Source: a virus | Length of the DNA stretch: 22,221 bases | Strand: one strand, 5' to 3' | IMG/VR virus record: IMGVR_UViG_3300025594_000060 | Span: 1-22,221 of that record | Shown here: in pieces, positions 14,509 to 20,790 of the stretch | Layout of the letters: each line of letters opens with the position of its first letter | How positions within the stretch are numbered: position 1 is the first letter of the stretch | Notes under the pieces: model-generated | The model's input: the letters and a program-made list of their open reading frames with translations, nothing else | The model's database searches: none | Told to the model about the DNA's origin: nothing | Made by a program: the position numbers and the translations under genes

Positions 14509-14922
14509 ATGGGTACCCGTTCCCGCATCGGCATCCAACTTCAAGATGAGAGCATCGTTTCTGTTTATTGTCATTATGATGGATATCCTGCGTTCAATGG
14601 TAAAGTTCTGCGTGACAACTATGATACCGTTGAGAAAGTAAAAGAACTGATTGATGGTGGTGATATGTCCTGCACCTGGACTAATTCTGGTTGGGGTAAT
14701 GAAACTCTGCCTGAGTCTGGTGCTCTGTATTATACTATGCGTGGTGAATCTCTTGAAGATAATGCACCACGTCTTGACAAAGATATGGAAGAGTTTTTCT
14801 CTGATGGTGAAGAATACTCCTACATCTTCCGTAATGGTAACTGGTTTGCTTATGACATGCATCAGTTTGAAGATATGGTAGCACCAGAACCTGTGGAAAT
14901 CCCTGCTGGTCCAGTTGCCTAA
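14509..14922 (+). CDS. Conserved-type phage protein MGTRSRIG..., 137 aa
   Basis: Own promoter cassette; ribosome-binding site AAGCAAAGG. The sequence begins MGTRSRIGIQLQDESIVSVYCHYDGYP, continues with FNGKVLRDNYDTVEKVKELIDGGDMS and ends EEYSYIFRNGNWFAYD. This alpha/beta protein type is common in T4-like phages of cyanobacteria and other marine hosts, but its function is unknown. No catalytic motif is obvious. Local codon use is richer in C-ending codons than in the arrays before it, as in the other cassette-driven genes (14989, 20521), suggesting higher expression. Confidence 0.78.
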   Translation: MGTRSRIGIQLQDESIVSVYCHYDGYPAFNGKVLRDNYDTVEKVKELIDGGDMSCTWTNSGWGNETLPESGALYYTMRGESLEDNAPRLDKDMEEFFSDGEEYSYIFRNGNWFAYDMHQFEDMVAPEPVEIPAGPVA

Positions 14923-14975
14923 GTGTCCCAATGCATCCTGAAACCCTCTCAGGATGCCCTATAATATGTTCATAC
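14921..14975 (+). promoter_or_regulatory. Promoter-leader cassette copy 5 with 9-bp hairpin
   Basis: AAGTGTCCCA (14921-14930) is 29 bases before TATAAT (14960-14965). Between them, GCATCCTGA (14933-14941) and TCAGGATGC (14949-14957) form a perfect 9-bp stem with a 7-base loop. This copy lacks GGTAATC but keeps ACAAGGG and CCACC before the ATG at 14989. The hairpin has no T-run, so termination is uncertain. Confidence 0.7.
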
Positions 14976-14988
14976 AAGGGAAACCACC

Positions 14989-15357
14989 ATGACTGCCACT
15001 TTCACTGACTACGTTGCTCAACAGGATGCACGTAACACCATTCAGTTGAATGTCACCAAGTATGCTCTCATGCTTTGTGATGCACTGCAACAGTCTCATC
15101 AGCGTCAACATCCAAATGGTCGTAACTATTCTTATGCACTGATCTCCGGTCGTAAGTATCATAAAGTGATGCAGTGTGTCGATGGTCAGACGGAATCAGT
15201 TCATGCCTTCATTGATAAGAAAACTGGTGAAGTATACAAGGCAGCATCATACAAGGCACCAGCAAAAGGTGTTCGTTTCAATCTGCTAATCATCGAAGAA
15301 CGTGAGTTTGTGTTGGAGAACTGTGATTGGGCAGGTGGTTATCTTTACATTCGTTGA
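14989..15357 (+). CDS. Conserved-type cyanophage protein, 122 aa
   Basis: The ATG follows AAGGGAAACCACC. The protein has an N-terminal helix (NTIQLNVTKYALMLCDALQQSHQRQ) and a beta-rich middle (YHKVMQCVDGQTESVHAFIDKKTGEVYKAASYKAPAKGVRFNL), ending WAGGYLYIR. The HAFIDKxTGEVYKAASxxxPAKGVRFNL block is one I recall as highly conserved in cyanophages; it could be a small OB- or WWE-like fold, but function is unknown. Confidence 0.78.
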   Translation: MTATFTDYVAQQDARNTIQLNVTKYALMLCDALQQSHQRQHPNGRNYSYALISGRKYHKVMQCVDGQTESVHAFIDKKTGEVYKAASYKAPAKGVRFNLLIIEEREFVLENCDWAGGYLYIR

Positions 15358-15393
15358 TTATTCCCAAATCTTTTCATTAAACACTGAATTATT

Positions 15394-15777
15394 ATGGCAC
15401 ACGAATACGATCTCACGGAACAATCTGATCTTGATATGTTAGATGAGGTTGATGGTGAGTATTACAATTGGGATCAGAATCACTCTGGTTATTTGTGGTT
15501 GACTGATGCATGTGTGGAGAAGTATGGATTAGAGAAGGGTATGGATGTAGAACCCATTGACTGGGATATTTGGGATGATGAGTATTACGCTGAATACAAA
15601 GAGATGGGATTAAAGTGGGATCTTCCTATTCAACAATATGCCTCAGTGCATGATAAGGATGGAAAGTATCTCCGTGATTGCACCTATGAAGACTGGGAAG
15701 TATGTAAGGCAAATGGTATTAAGGAAGAAATGTTAAGTGATGAAGGTTGTGAAATTATGGGATGGTGTGACGGATGA
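15394..15777 (+). CDS. Very acidic protein, 127 aa, unknown
   Basis: Rich in Asp, Glu, Trp and Tyr (DLTEQSDLDMLDEVDGEYYNWDQNHSG..., EPIDWDIWDDEYYAEYKEMG). Such strong acidity and aromatic content is seen in DNA-mimic or host-protein-binding phage proteins, but that role is only a suggestion. Two cysteine pairs occur near the end (C96/C104, C118/C125). It is preceded by a 36-base gap without a clear promoter. Confidence 0.65.
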   Translation: MAHEYDLTEQSDLDMLDEVDGEYYNWDQNHSGYLWLTDACVEKYGLEKGMDVEPIDWDIWDDEYYAEYKEMGLKWDLPIQQYASVHDKDGKYLRDCTYEDWEVCKANGIKEEMLSDEGCEIMGWCDG

Positions 15778-15935
15778 TTGTAAATCTAACAAAGAATGAG
15801 ATAAAGCATCTTGTATATCTTCTGGGTAAAGGAGATGCTGATTATCCTGAATTAAATCAGAATTTACTGAACAAATTAGGATCACTGATTGAAGTCTGTA
15901 CTTGCAAAGAAAAAAATTCTGAGACTGAACAATGA
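15774..15935 (+). CDS. Small helical protein, 53 aa, unknown
   Basis: ATGA overlap on both ends. The sequence MIVNLTKNEIKHLVYLLGKGDADYPELNQNLLNKLGSLIEVCTCKEK is helical, with a C-x-C near the end. The pattern L-T-x-x-E-x-x-x-L..L-L-x-K-L is common in small phage-encoded regulatory-type proteins. Function unknown. Confidence 0.65.
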   Translation: MIVNLTKNEIKHLVYLLGKGDADYPELNQNLLNKLGSLIEVCTCKEKNSETEQ

Positions 15936-16090
15936 AAGCATCATCTGATCGATGGATTGTCTCATGGAAACGTGAGAAGAAAAATGGTTACACTTCAACT
16001 CAGCAAGTTGTAGTCTATGGAATCAAAAATGTTGAGCACATTATCAATACAATGGTTCCGACAGATGAATGGAGTGTAACACCAGCATGA
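15932..16090 (+). CDS. Small basic protein, 52 aa, unknown
   Basis: ATGA overlap on both ends. The sequence MKASSDRWIVSWKREKKNGYTSTQQVVVYGIKNVEHIINTMVPTDEWSVTP has a beta-beta-alpha pattern: strands, then a helix (NVEHIINTM). No motif beyond that. Confidence 0.65.
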   Translation: MKASSDRWIVSWKREKKNGYTSTQQVVVYGIKNVEHIINTMVPTDEWSVTPA

Positions 16091-16221
16091 CTGCTAAAGA
16101 AAAACTTTTATTCTTATCATCTTTTATCTGGGTTTTACATTGGGGAACATGTCTTACATCTTTCATAGTGGATACGGTTATTCTCAAAAACGGTGTGAGG
16201 ATATTGCCCATTGGTTTTTGA
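16087..16221 (+). CDS. Short hydrophobic ORF, 44 aa, overlapping metallopeptidase
   Basis: ATGA overlap upstream. The sequence KEKLLFLSSFIWVLHWGTCLTSFIVDTVILKNG is hydrophobic and could span the membrane. The last 73 bases overlap the metallopeptidase gene in another frame. Either it is a true small membrane peptide or only the coupled leader that brings ribosomes to the next start. Confidence 0.45.
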   Translation: MTAKEKLLFLSSFIWVLHWGTCLTSFIVDTVILKNGVRILPIGF

Positions 16222-16565
16222 GTGAATTTTTCCCACGACACAAAATTGTGGTAGAGATTGAACATAAAGGTCTCAAACGTGATGGTGTTGTTGGGTATTG
16301 TGATGTGATTGGTAATGATTATCGGCCACGACACTTCTTGATTGAACTTCAGGCACGTATGTCTGAGGAGATGTATATAAAAACTCTTTTTCATGAACTG
16401 ACTCATCTGGCACAGTGGGTAGGTGGTTCTCTGCGGTTTCATCATGGAAAAATGAGGTATTGTCAGGAACCGGTGGAGAATTATGATTATTGGGATCAAC
16501 CACATGAAATTGAGGCACGGAAGGAAGAAGTAAGGCTATATGATCAGTGGTTAAATGAGGAATAG
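16149..16565 (+). CDS. SprT-like HExxH zinc metallopeptidase, 138 aa
   Basis: The zinc-binding motif F-H-E-L-T-H-L-A-Q-W (H82, E83, H86) lies in a helix after SEEMYIKTL. A downstream acidic segment, QPHEIEARKEE (residues 118-127), could supply the third ligand, as in minimal zincin peptidases. The early part (KIVVEIEHKGLKRDGVVGYCDVIGN...HFLIEL) is the beta layer of that fold. This compact form, with no extra domains, is common in phages of marine cyanobacteria (recalled, not searched). The substrate is unknown; host protein or phage protein turnover is possible. The ATG at 16149 has TTGGGGA upstream and fits better than the in-frame TTG at 16140. Confidence 0.72.
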   Translation: MSYIFHSGYGYSQKRCEDIAHWFLSEFFPRHKIVVEIEHKGLKRDGVVGYCDVIGNDYRPRHFLIELQARMSEEMYIKTLFHELTHLAQWVGGSLRFHHGKMRYCQEPVENYDYWDQPHEIEARKEEVRLYDQWLNEE

Positions 16566-16596
16566 AGTGTGCCAGTCGGCAAACCGGTTCAGATGC

Positions 16597-16625
16597 TTGA
16601 CATTACCATGAATCGGTGATATATT
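16597..16625 (+). promoter_or_regulatory. Near-consensus sigma70 promoter before the modification block
   Basis: TTGACA (16597-16602), exactly 17 bases, then TATATT (16620-16625) with an extended TGA in front. Transcription would start near 16632. GGGA-GAAA-TCCC (16634-16645) follows at once, a GNRA-capped hairpin that would sit at the 5' end of the mRNA. The ribosome-binding site AAGGAGA (16664-16670) is ideally placed before the GTG at 16679. Confidence 0.75.
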
Positions 16626-16678
16626 AGATTCATGGGAGAAATCCCCGATCAACATTAGTCTTTAAGGAGATTGTAATT

Positions 16679-17821
16679 GTGTCCAAAACAAAAAAGCAAG
16701 GTGCAGGAACATCAATCGAGCATTATATTCAAGATGCAGCAGAGATTCGATTGACCGCACGTTTACAAGAAGAGGCAGAGAGATTAGGAGTTGCCTCTAA
16801 GAGCATTTCTTCAGAAATCAATAAGGAATTTGAGAAGGCATGTGTAGACGGTAATATTGAGACTAAGTTCTCTAAGAGTAAGTATTCTAAAAATATAGAA
16901 GCAACATATCAGTCTATAGTTCAGGATCTTATTAAGAAATATCCTGATCGTAAGTTTTATTTTCAGTGTGTAGATACAGAGTATCGCAATTTAGGAAAGA
17001 AAGGTGATATTCTTATTCATTTTGATGATGGTGAGAAAATCTCTGTTAGTGTTAAGAATTATCAGAATGGATATTCTTCTATTCAGGTATGTTCAGGAAC
17101 ATTTAATTCTACATTAAATAACATCTTATTTGATAATACTGATTGTTCTCCTGGAATGTATATTTCACCTTATGGTGTAAAGTTTAAGGGAAGCAATAGA
17201 GAGTATCGTGATGGACTTGTAATGAGACAATATCCTGAATTACTTCCTTTCTTTGGTAAGTTGGATAATATTAATGATAGTATTCGTGACTACTATATTA
17301 ATAGTCCAGAGGCAGAGCATTATGAAAATGTAGCAGATCAGTGGAAGAAGGATTGTTCTTCTGTTGGTACTGAAGTTGCACCTCTTGTTGTTGAGGCACT
17401 TTCATTTCTACCTAATGAATCGGTTCTTGGTAGAATGCAGAAAGCAACTGGTTTAGTATCTGATGAGCATCTACTCTGTCTTGGTAAAGGTGAATATCTA
17501 TTCTCTGTTACTAATGAGGATTATCATAAACTTTGCAATCGTGTAAAGGCAGCAACTCATGTTGAGTTGGAGAGTAGAGGACAATCAGTTTTCTATCATA
17601 TCTGTGATGCTGATGGTGTAATCATTAGTATTAATCAACCATGCACACTGCAAAAGAATGGAGCATGGTTTGCAACCAATGAACCAAAGTTTGAGGGTGT
17701 TCGTGAAAAGAATGATAAAGGTAAAAAGTTTATGCTTAAGTGGGGTCAAAGAAGACCACGTAAGAGTAAAGAACTTGCAACATCTACAAACATGTATCTT
17801 AAATTAAAAGACTATATGTAG
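16679..17821 (+). CDS. Putative PD-(D/E)XK endonuclease-like protein, 380 aa
   Basis: Starts at GTG behind a strong ribosome-binding site and a near-consensus promoter. After a helical N-terminus (residues 10-88) comes K-K-G-D-I-L-I-H-F-x(6)-I-S-V-S-V-K-N-Y (D110, K126), then GYSSIQVCSGTFNSTLNNIL. A GD-I strand followed by a strand ending in S-V-K is a form of the PD-(D/E)XK core found in several type II restriction enzymes. Here the second acidic residue is replaced by Ser124, so catalysis is not assured. The C-terminal third (residues ~245-380) is unrecognised, ends basic and may bind DNA. The neighbouring split methyltransferase makes a restriction-type role possible. A 13-bp hairpin follows. 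Confidence 0.6.
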   Translation: MSKTKKQGAGTSIEHYIQDAAEIRLTARLQEEAERLGVASKSISSEINKEFEKACVDGNIETKFSKSKYSKNIEATYQSIVQDLIKKYPDRKFYFQCVDTEYRNLGKKGDILIHFDDGEKISVSVKNYQNGYSSIQVCSGTFNSTLNNILFDNTDCSPGMYISPYGVKFKGSNREYRDGLVMRQYPELLPFFGKLDNINDSIRDYYINSPEAEHYENVADQWKKDCSSVGTEVAPLVVEALSFLPNESVLGRMQKATGLVSDEHLLCLGKGEYLFSVTNEDYHKLCNRVKAATHVELESRGQSVFYHICDADGVIISINQPCTLQKNGAWFATNEPKFEGVREKNDKGKKFMLKWGQRRPRKSKELATSTNMYLKLKDYM

Positions 17822-17841
17822 TCTAATGTTTTGATTTATTA

Positions 17842-17873
17842 ATGAATCTTTCAAACTCACTTGAAAGATTCAT
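17842..17873 (+). terminator. 13-bp perfect hairpin in the intergenic gap
   Basis: ATGAATCTTTCAA (17842-17854) and TTGAAAGATTCAT (17861-17873) are perfectly complementary around a six-base loop, ACTCAC. No T-run follows (ATATACATGG), so it may be a processing or stability element, or an attenuator, between the nuclease-like gene and the next one rather than a full terminator. Confidence 0.5.
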
Positions 17874-17911
17874 ATATACATGGTATTCTTGAAACAACCT
17901 TTAAAAAAACA

Positions 17912-18988
17912 ATGAGTAAGCATTCCTTCGGCGTAATTAACGCACAAAAATTTCCAAAAGCACCCGATTGTAAAGAGGGGTATGAATGGATTGATGGTGG
18001 AGATGTTAAGATGATCCCAATTGAAAATTGGGAGTCTGATTATGAGTGTGATGCAAATACTAAAATAAATGATCACACAAATTATGAAAAAGTAGAGAGT
18101 AATTTACAAGCAACGGGATTTGATCATTCTTTTGAACCAGGACATGCAGTTCCTATCCCTGGGACAAATAATGTTTCAGGAAAGAGTGCTAGAACTCGTC
18201 ATAATATTCTTAAAAACAATGGATATAAGTATTATCCAACTAGGTTAATGACACCTGTTGAGGGATATGATGAAAGAATATCATCATTTTCTGAGGCGAT
18301 GTCTGCTGATCTGCAACATAAACCACATAGAGAATTGAGTATGAAGCAAATTGCACAACAAATGTGGGCACAAAAAGATAAAGGTATTTCCTGGTATCAT
18401 GGGCAACCCGTTAATCCTGTGACCGGAGAAATTATCTATGGGGATGATGAATTTGATCATGCTTATGATACAGAGTTTGGAATCAATCAGGTATTTTGGC
18501 ATAAAGTTCCAAGGGGAACTATCAGAAATTTAGTAAACAAAGGATTTTCCACTGCTGTGAAAATCAATGATAAAGATGAGAGAGTAATTAAGCAAGAAGT
18601 CAAAGATCATGAACTTGGAAATGGTAATGATGGATATAAAGTCAGTTTGATTTGTATGGATGACGCTGGCGCAAATGCTCCTGCTAAATTGTGGAATTTG
18701 TTTATGAATCCAAATAATAAGATTCGTCACATTATTTTCACTAAAAAAGCACAAACGGCAGAAGAAGTGAAAACAATGAGAGAGACCTGGAGAAAAACTT
18801 TGATTAATTATGCAAAGATTGCTATTCAGTTTTCTCTGCAAAATAAATATATTTCTCCCGAAACAAGGGAAGAATTTATTAATGAGCGACTTCATATAAT
18901 GTTTGCAAATTTTGAACTTTATGGGTATAATCATCTTGAGGATGAGGAAAATTATGTGAAGATTGATATGTTTCGTGAGTATGTTTGA
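17912..18988 (+). CDS. Unrecognised 358-aa protein of the modification block
   Basis: ATG 17912 is used because the in-frame TTG at 17861 lies in the hairpin stem; neither has a strong ribosome-binding site. The soluble protein contains KSARTRHNILKNNGYKYYPTRLM, a helical region (SFSEAMSADLQHKPHRELSMKQIAQQMWAQKDKG), WYHGQPVNPVTGEIIYGDDEFDHAYDTEFG, FWHKVPRGTIRNLVNKGF and a helical C-terminus. The middle, with many His, Tyr and charged residues, could be a nucleic-acid-binding or nuclease domain, but I see no known catalytic motif. Its place between a nuclease-like gene and a split DNA methyltransferase suggests a DNA-specificity or accessory role. Function unknown. Confidence 0.7.
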   Translation: MSKHSFGVINAQKFPKAPDCKEGYEWIDGGDVKMIPIENWESDYECDANTKINDHTNYEKVESNLQATGFDHSFEPGHAVPIPGTNNVSGKSARTRHNILKNNGYKYYPTRLMTPVEGYDERISSFSEAMSADLQHKPHRELSMKQIAQQMWAQKDKGISWYHGQPVNPVTGEIIYGDDEFDHAYDTEFGINQVFWHKVPRGTIRNLVNKGFSTAVKINDKDERVIKQEVKDHELGNGNDGYKVSLICMDDAGANAPAKLWNLFMNPNNKIRHIIFTKKAQTAEEVKTMRETWRKTLINYAKIAIQFSLQNKYISPETREEFINERLHIMFANFELYGYNHLEDEENYVKIDMFREYV

Positions 18989-19013
18989 TCTAATCTAACA
19001 GATAAAGTATAAC
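18985..19013 (+). promoter_or_regulatory. Possible promoter for the split methyltransferase genes
   Basis: TTGATC (18985-18990, overlapping the upstream stop codon), 17 bases, TATAAC (19008-19013). The match is 4/6 and 5/6 with ideal spacing. It lies in the 83-base gap before the ATG at 19072, which otherwise holds only AT-rich sequence and an AGAG ribosome-binding site. Confidence 0.45.
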
Positions 19014-19071
19014 GACATTATTCTCATTGGAGATTGGTTTGTTTAATTAAATAAATCACCTCTAAGAGAAT

Positions 19072-19995
19072 ATGCAGTTTGATATAATAGTAACGAATCC
19101 ACCATTTCAGGATTCTACCAATAAGAAGAAGACACAACATAAGCTATGGATTGACTTTACACAGAAAACATTCAGTGAGTGGTTAAAACCTGGAGGTATT
19201 CTCCTTCAGGTTTCTCCTAGTAGTTTCTTATCACCATCCAGTAAGATTCTGCAACTGTTTAAGTCTAAGGCAGTGAAGTTTCTGAACTTAGATACAAAAA
19301 CTTATTTTCCTGAAGTGGGAAGCACGTTCGCCGACTATATGGTCTCCAACCGTCCCGGCATCGAAAAAACTAAAGTTGTTACTCAAGACGGTACATTTGA
19401 CTGTAAAATAGATGATTCAGTGTTCTATTTGCCTATAGATTTATCAGAAAATGCCTTATCTGTTCATAATAAGGTAATGTTTGAGATAAGAGAGCACCTT
19501 GATGTAAGATATGATTATGTGACGTGTCATAACGTGAATTTGCTACGGGAGACTGGTATCATCAATAAGTGGGATAACTGTTGTGACATTAAAACTAAAC
19601 AAGAGTTTATTGATAGTCATCCAATTCTACACACAAACAAACAAACTTGGTATTCACGAATTCGACAGGATTGGGCATCAAAGAAGAAAGTAATGTGGTC
19701 ACGGAGTGGATATACAAAACCAGTTTATGATGATGGTATTTTAGGTGGTACTGATATGGTATATTATGTGTTGGTGAATGATAAAGAATCGGGAGAGAAT
19801 CTAACACATAACCTGAATAGTACGCTAATGAAGTATATTCTCAAGACTGCAAAATGGTCTGGGTTTGGTAATGAGAAAGTATTTTGTAGGTTGCCAAATT
19901 TACCAATTGATTGTAAAATGAGTGATGATGATGTGTTTGATTTCTTCAACATCACAGAACAAGAGAGAGTGTATGTCAGACAAATTGTGGGATGA
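19072..19995 (+). CDS. N6-adenine DNA methyltransferase, C-terminal half (motif IV onward)
   Basis: A 307-residue protein that begins directly with motif IV: MQFDIIVTNPPFQ (N9-P-P-F12), the catalytic N/D-P-P-Y/F of amino methyltransferases that flips and holds the target adenine. Next come WIDFTQKTFSEWLKPGGILL..SPSSFL (30-53) and YFPEVGSTFADYMVSN (78-93), the order seen in Eco57I-like and type I HsdM enzymes. The rest (VHNKVMFEIREHLDVRYDY... to the end) fits a target-recognition domain. The S-adenosylmethionine-binding motif I is missing here and is found in the next gene. In a normal gamma-class enzyme this piece would follow that one, so the gene order is inverted. It probably needs the partner to work. 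Confidence 0.82.
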   Translation: MQFDIIVTNPPFQDSTNKKKTQHKLWIDFTQKTFSEWLKPGGILLQVSPSSFLSPSSKILQLFKSKAVKFLNLDTKTYFPEVGSTFADYMVSNRPGIEKTKVVTQDGTFDCKIDDSVFYLPIDLSENALSVHNKVMFEIREHLDVRYDYVTCHNVNLLRETGIINKWDNCCDIKTKQEFIDSHPILHTNKQTWYSRIRQDWASKKKVMWSRSGYTKPVYDDGILGGTDMVYYVLVNDKESGENLTHNLNSTLMKYILKTAKWSGFGNEKVFCRLPNLPIDCKMSDDDVFDFFNITEQERVYVRQIVG

Positions 19996-20443
19996 AGTAA
20001 AGAATAGGATGAATGATCACTCTTATATGGGTGAGATTAATCGTGACGAATACAGAGTCAAAGTAACAGCCGAGGTTTTTACTCCGACTGATTTGGTGAT
20101 AAGAATGATTCGTGAATGTGGTACGGATGAGTTTGTATCAGGCAAAACAGTTCTTGACCCTGCATGTGGAGATGGTCAGTTTCTAACAGCAGTCAAGTGG
20201 GTGAAAGTGTTGTTTCATAATATGAGTGAGGAAGATGCACTTAAAGATATCTATGGTGTGGATATTATGAGAGATAATGTTGACCTATGTAAGAAAAGAT
20301 TGGGAGGAGGAAAAATATTAATGGGTAATACATTAGATCCTGCAAAGAGATTAGACGGTCAAAGTGATAGTGAACATGATATGATGAAGTTTCTATTTCT
20401 AGCACAGACAACGGTCTATAGTGCCGAAGCAATGGACACCTAA
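19973..20443 (+). CDS. N6-adenine DNA methyltransferase, N-terminal half (motifs X, I-III)
   Basis: A 156-residue protein. EVFTPTDLVIRMI (34-46) is the F-T-P motif X. VLDPACGDGQFLTA (60-73) is motif I, binding S-adenosylmethionine. YGVDIMRDNVDLCKKRL (94-110) covers motif II, and KILMGNTLDP (114-123) covers motif III. It stops just where motif IV would start; that motif opens the gene before it. ATG 19973 lies inside the end of the upstream half, a 23-base overlap that should couple their synthesis. The ~30 residues after motif III (SDSEHDMMKFLFLAQTTVYSAEAMDT) have no methyltransferase match and could be a docking tail. Confidence 0.85.
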   Translation: MSDKLWDEVKNRMNDHSYMGEINRDEYRVKVTAEVFTPTDLVIRMIRECGTDEFVSGKTVLDPACGDGQFLTAVKWVKVLFHNMSEEDALKDIYGVDIMRDNVDLCKKRLGGGKILMGNTLDPAKRLDGQSDSEHDMMKFLFLAQTTVYSAEAMDT

Positions 20444-20445
20444 AC

Positions 20446-20507
20446 AAGTGGCACAGGGTGTCCTGAAACCCCACCAGGATGCCTTATAATACAGAGGTAA
20501 TCAAGGG
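20446..20507 (+). promoter_or_regulatory. Promoter-leader cassette copy 6
   Basis: AAGTGGCACA (20446-20455), 29 bases, TATAAT (20485-20490), N5, GGTAATC (20496-20502), AAGGG. A short stem TCCTG/CAGGA (20461-20465 and 20475-20479) lies where the -35 box should be, and the sequence CCTGAAACCC is shared with copy 5. It drives the ATG at 20521 just after the methyltransferase genes. Confidence 0.72.
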
Positions 20508-20520
20508 AACACCACTCACC

Positions 20521-20790
20521 ATGCAAATCACCAACAATGTCACCACGGTTGATTTCTTTCCTGAGGCATTCATTGCCGAGGCAGATGAAGAGAAAGGAAT
20601 GATCACTGTGGTCAAACGTTTTCAGAAACGTGTTACTTTCAATGCTAATGGTCTGAAGTCTTATTCAACTGTGACGGCACTGAATGCACGTAATGAGTGG
20701 GACACACGTATTGCGAATGGTGCGGTGGTAACTGATTTCAATCTTGACAAAATGCCACGTTCAGAGTATACTCCTATGGCAGTAGGTTGA
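20521..20790 (+). CDS. Small beta-rich protein, 89 aa, unknown
   Basis: The ATG at 20521 was chosen because AAGGGAACACC leads into it; an in-frame upstream extension would run through the promoter. The sequence (VTTVDFFPEAFIAEADEEKGMITVVKRFQKRVTFNANGLKSYSTVTALNARNEWDT) is mostly beta strands. C-ending codons are common, as in the other cassette-driven genes. No family recognised. Its 3' end contains a consensus promoter. Confidence 0.7.
   Translation: MQITNNVTTVDFFPEAFIAEADEEKGMITVVKRFQKRVTFNANGLKSYSTVTALNARNEWDTRIANGAVVTDFNLDKMPRSEYTPMAVG
20744..20772 (+). promoter_or_regulatory. Consensus promoter inside the 3' end of a gene (TTGACA-N17-TATACT)
   Basis: Perfect TTGACA at 20744-20749 and TATACT (5/6) at 20767-20772 with a 17-base spacer. 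Transcription would start near 20779, giving a leader of only about 11 bases to the ATG at 20790. Confidence 0.6.

Noticed and set aside
14494-14931. Minus-strand frame of 145 codons opposite the 137-aa gene
   Set aside because: The plus-strand gene has a promoter, ribosome-binding site and conserved-type protein; the reverse frame has none and reflects codon bias.
16044-16505. Minus-strand frame of 153 codons opposite the metallopeptidase
   Set aside because: No start signals and a composition typical of a shadow; the HExxH gene on the plus strand explains the region.
19072-20443. Frameshift in a single intact methyltransferase gene as the cause of the two frames
   Set aside because: The motif order is reversed (IV before X and I), so a simple frameshift or stop cannot explain it; each half has its own start and they overlap.
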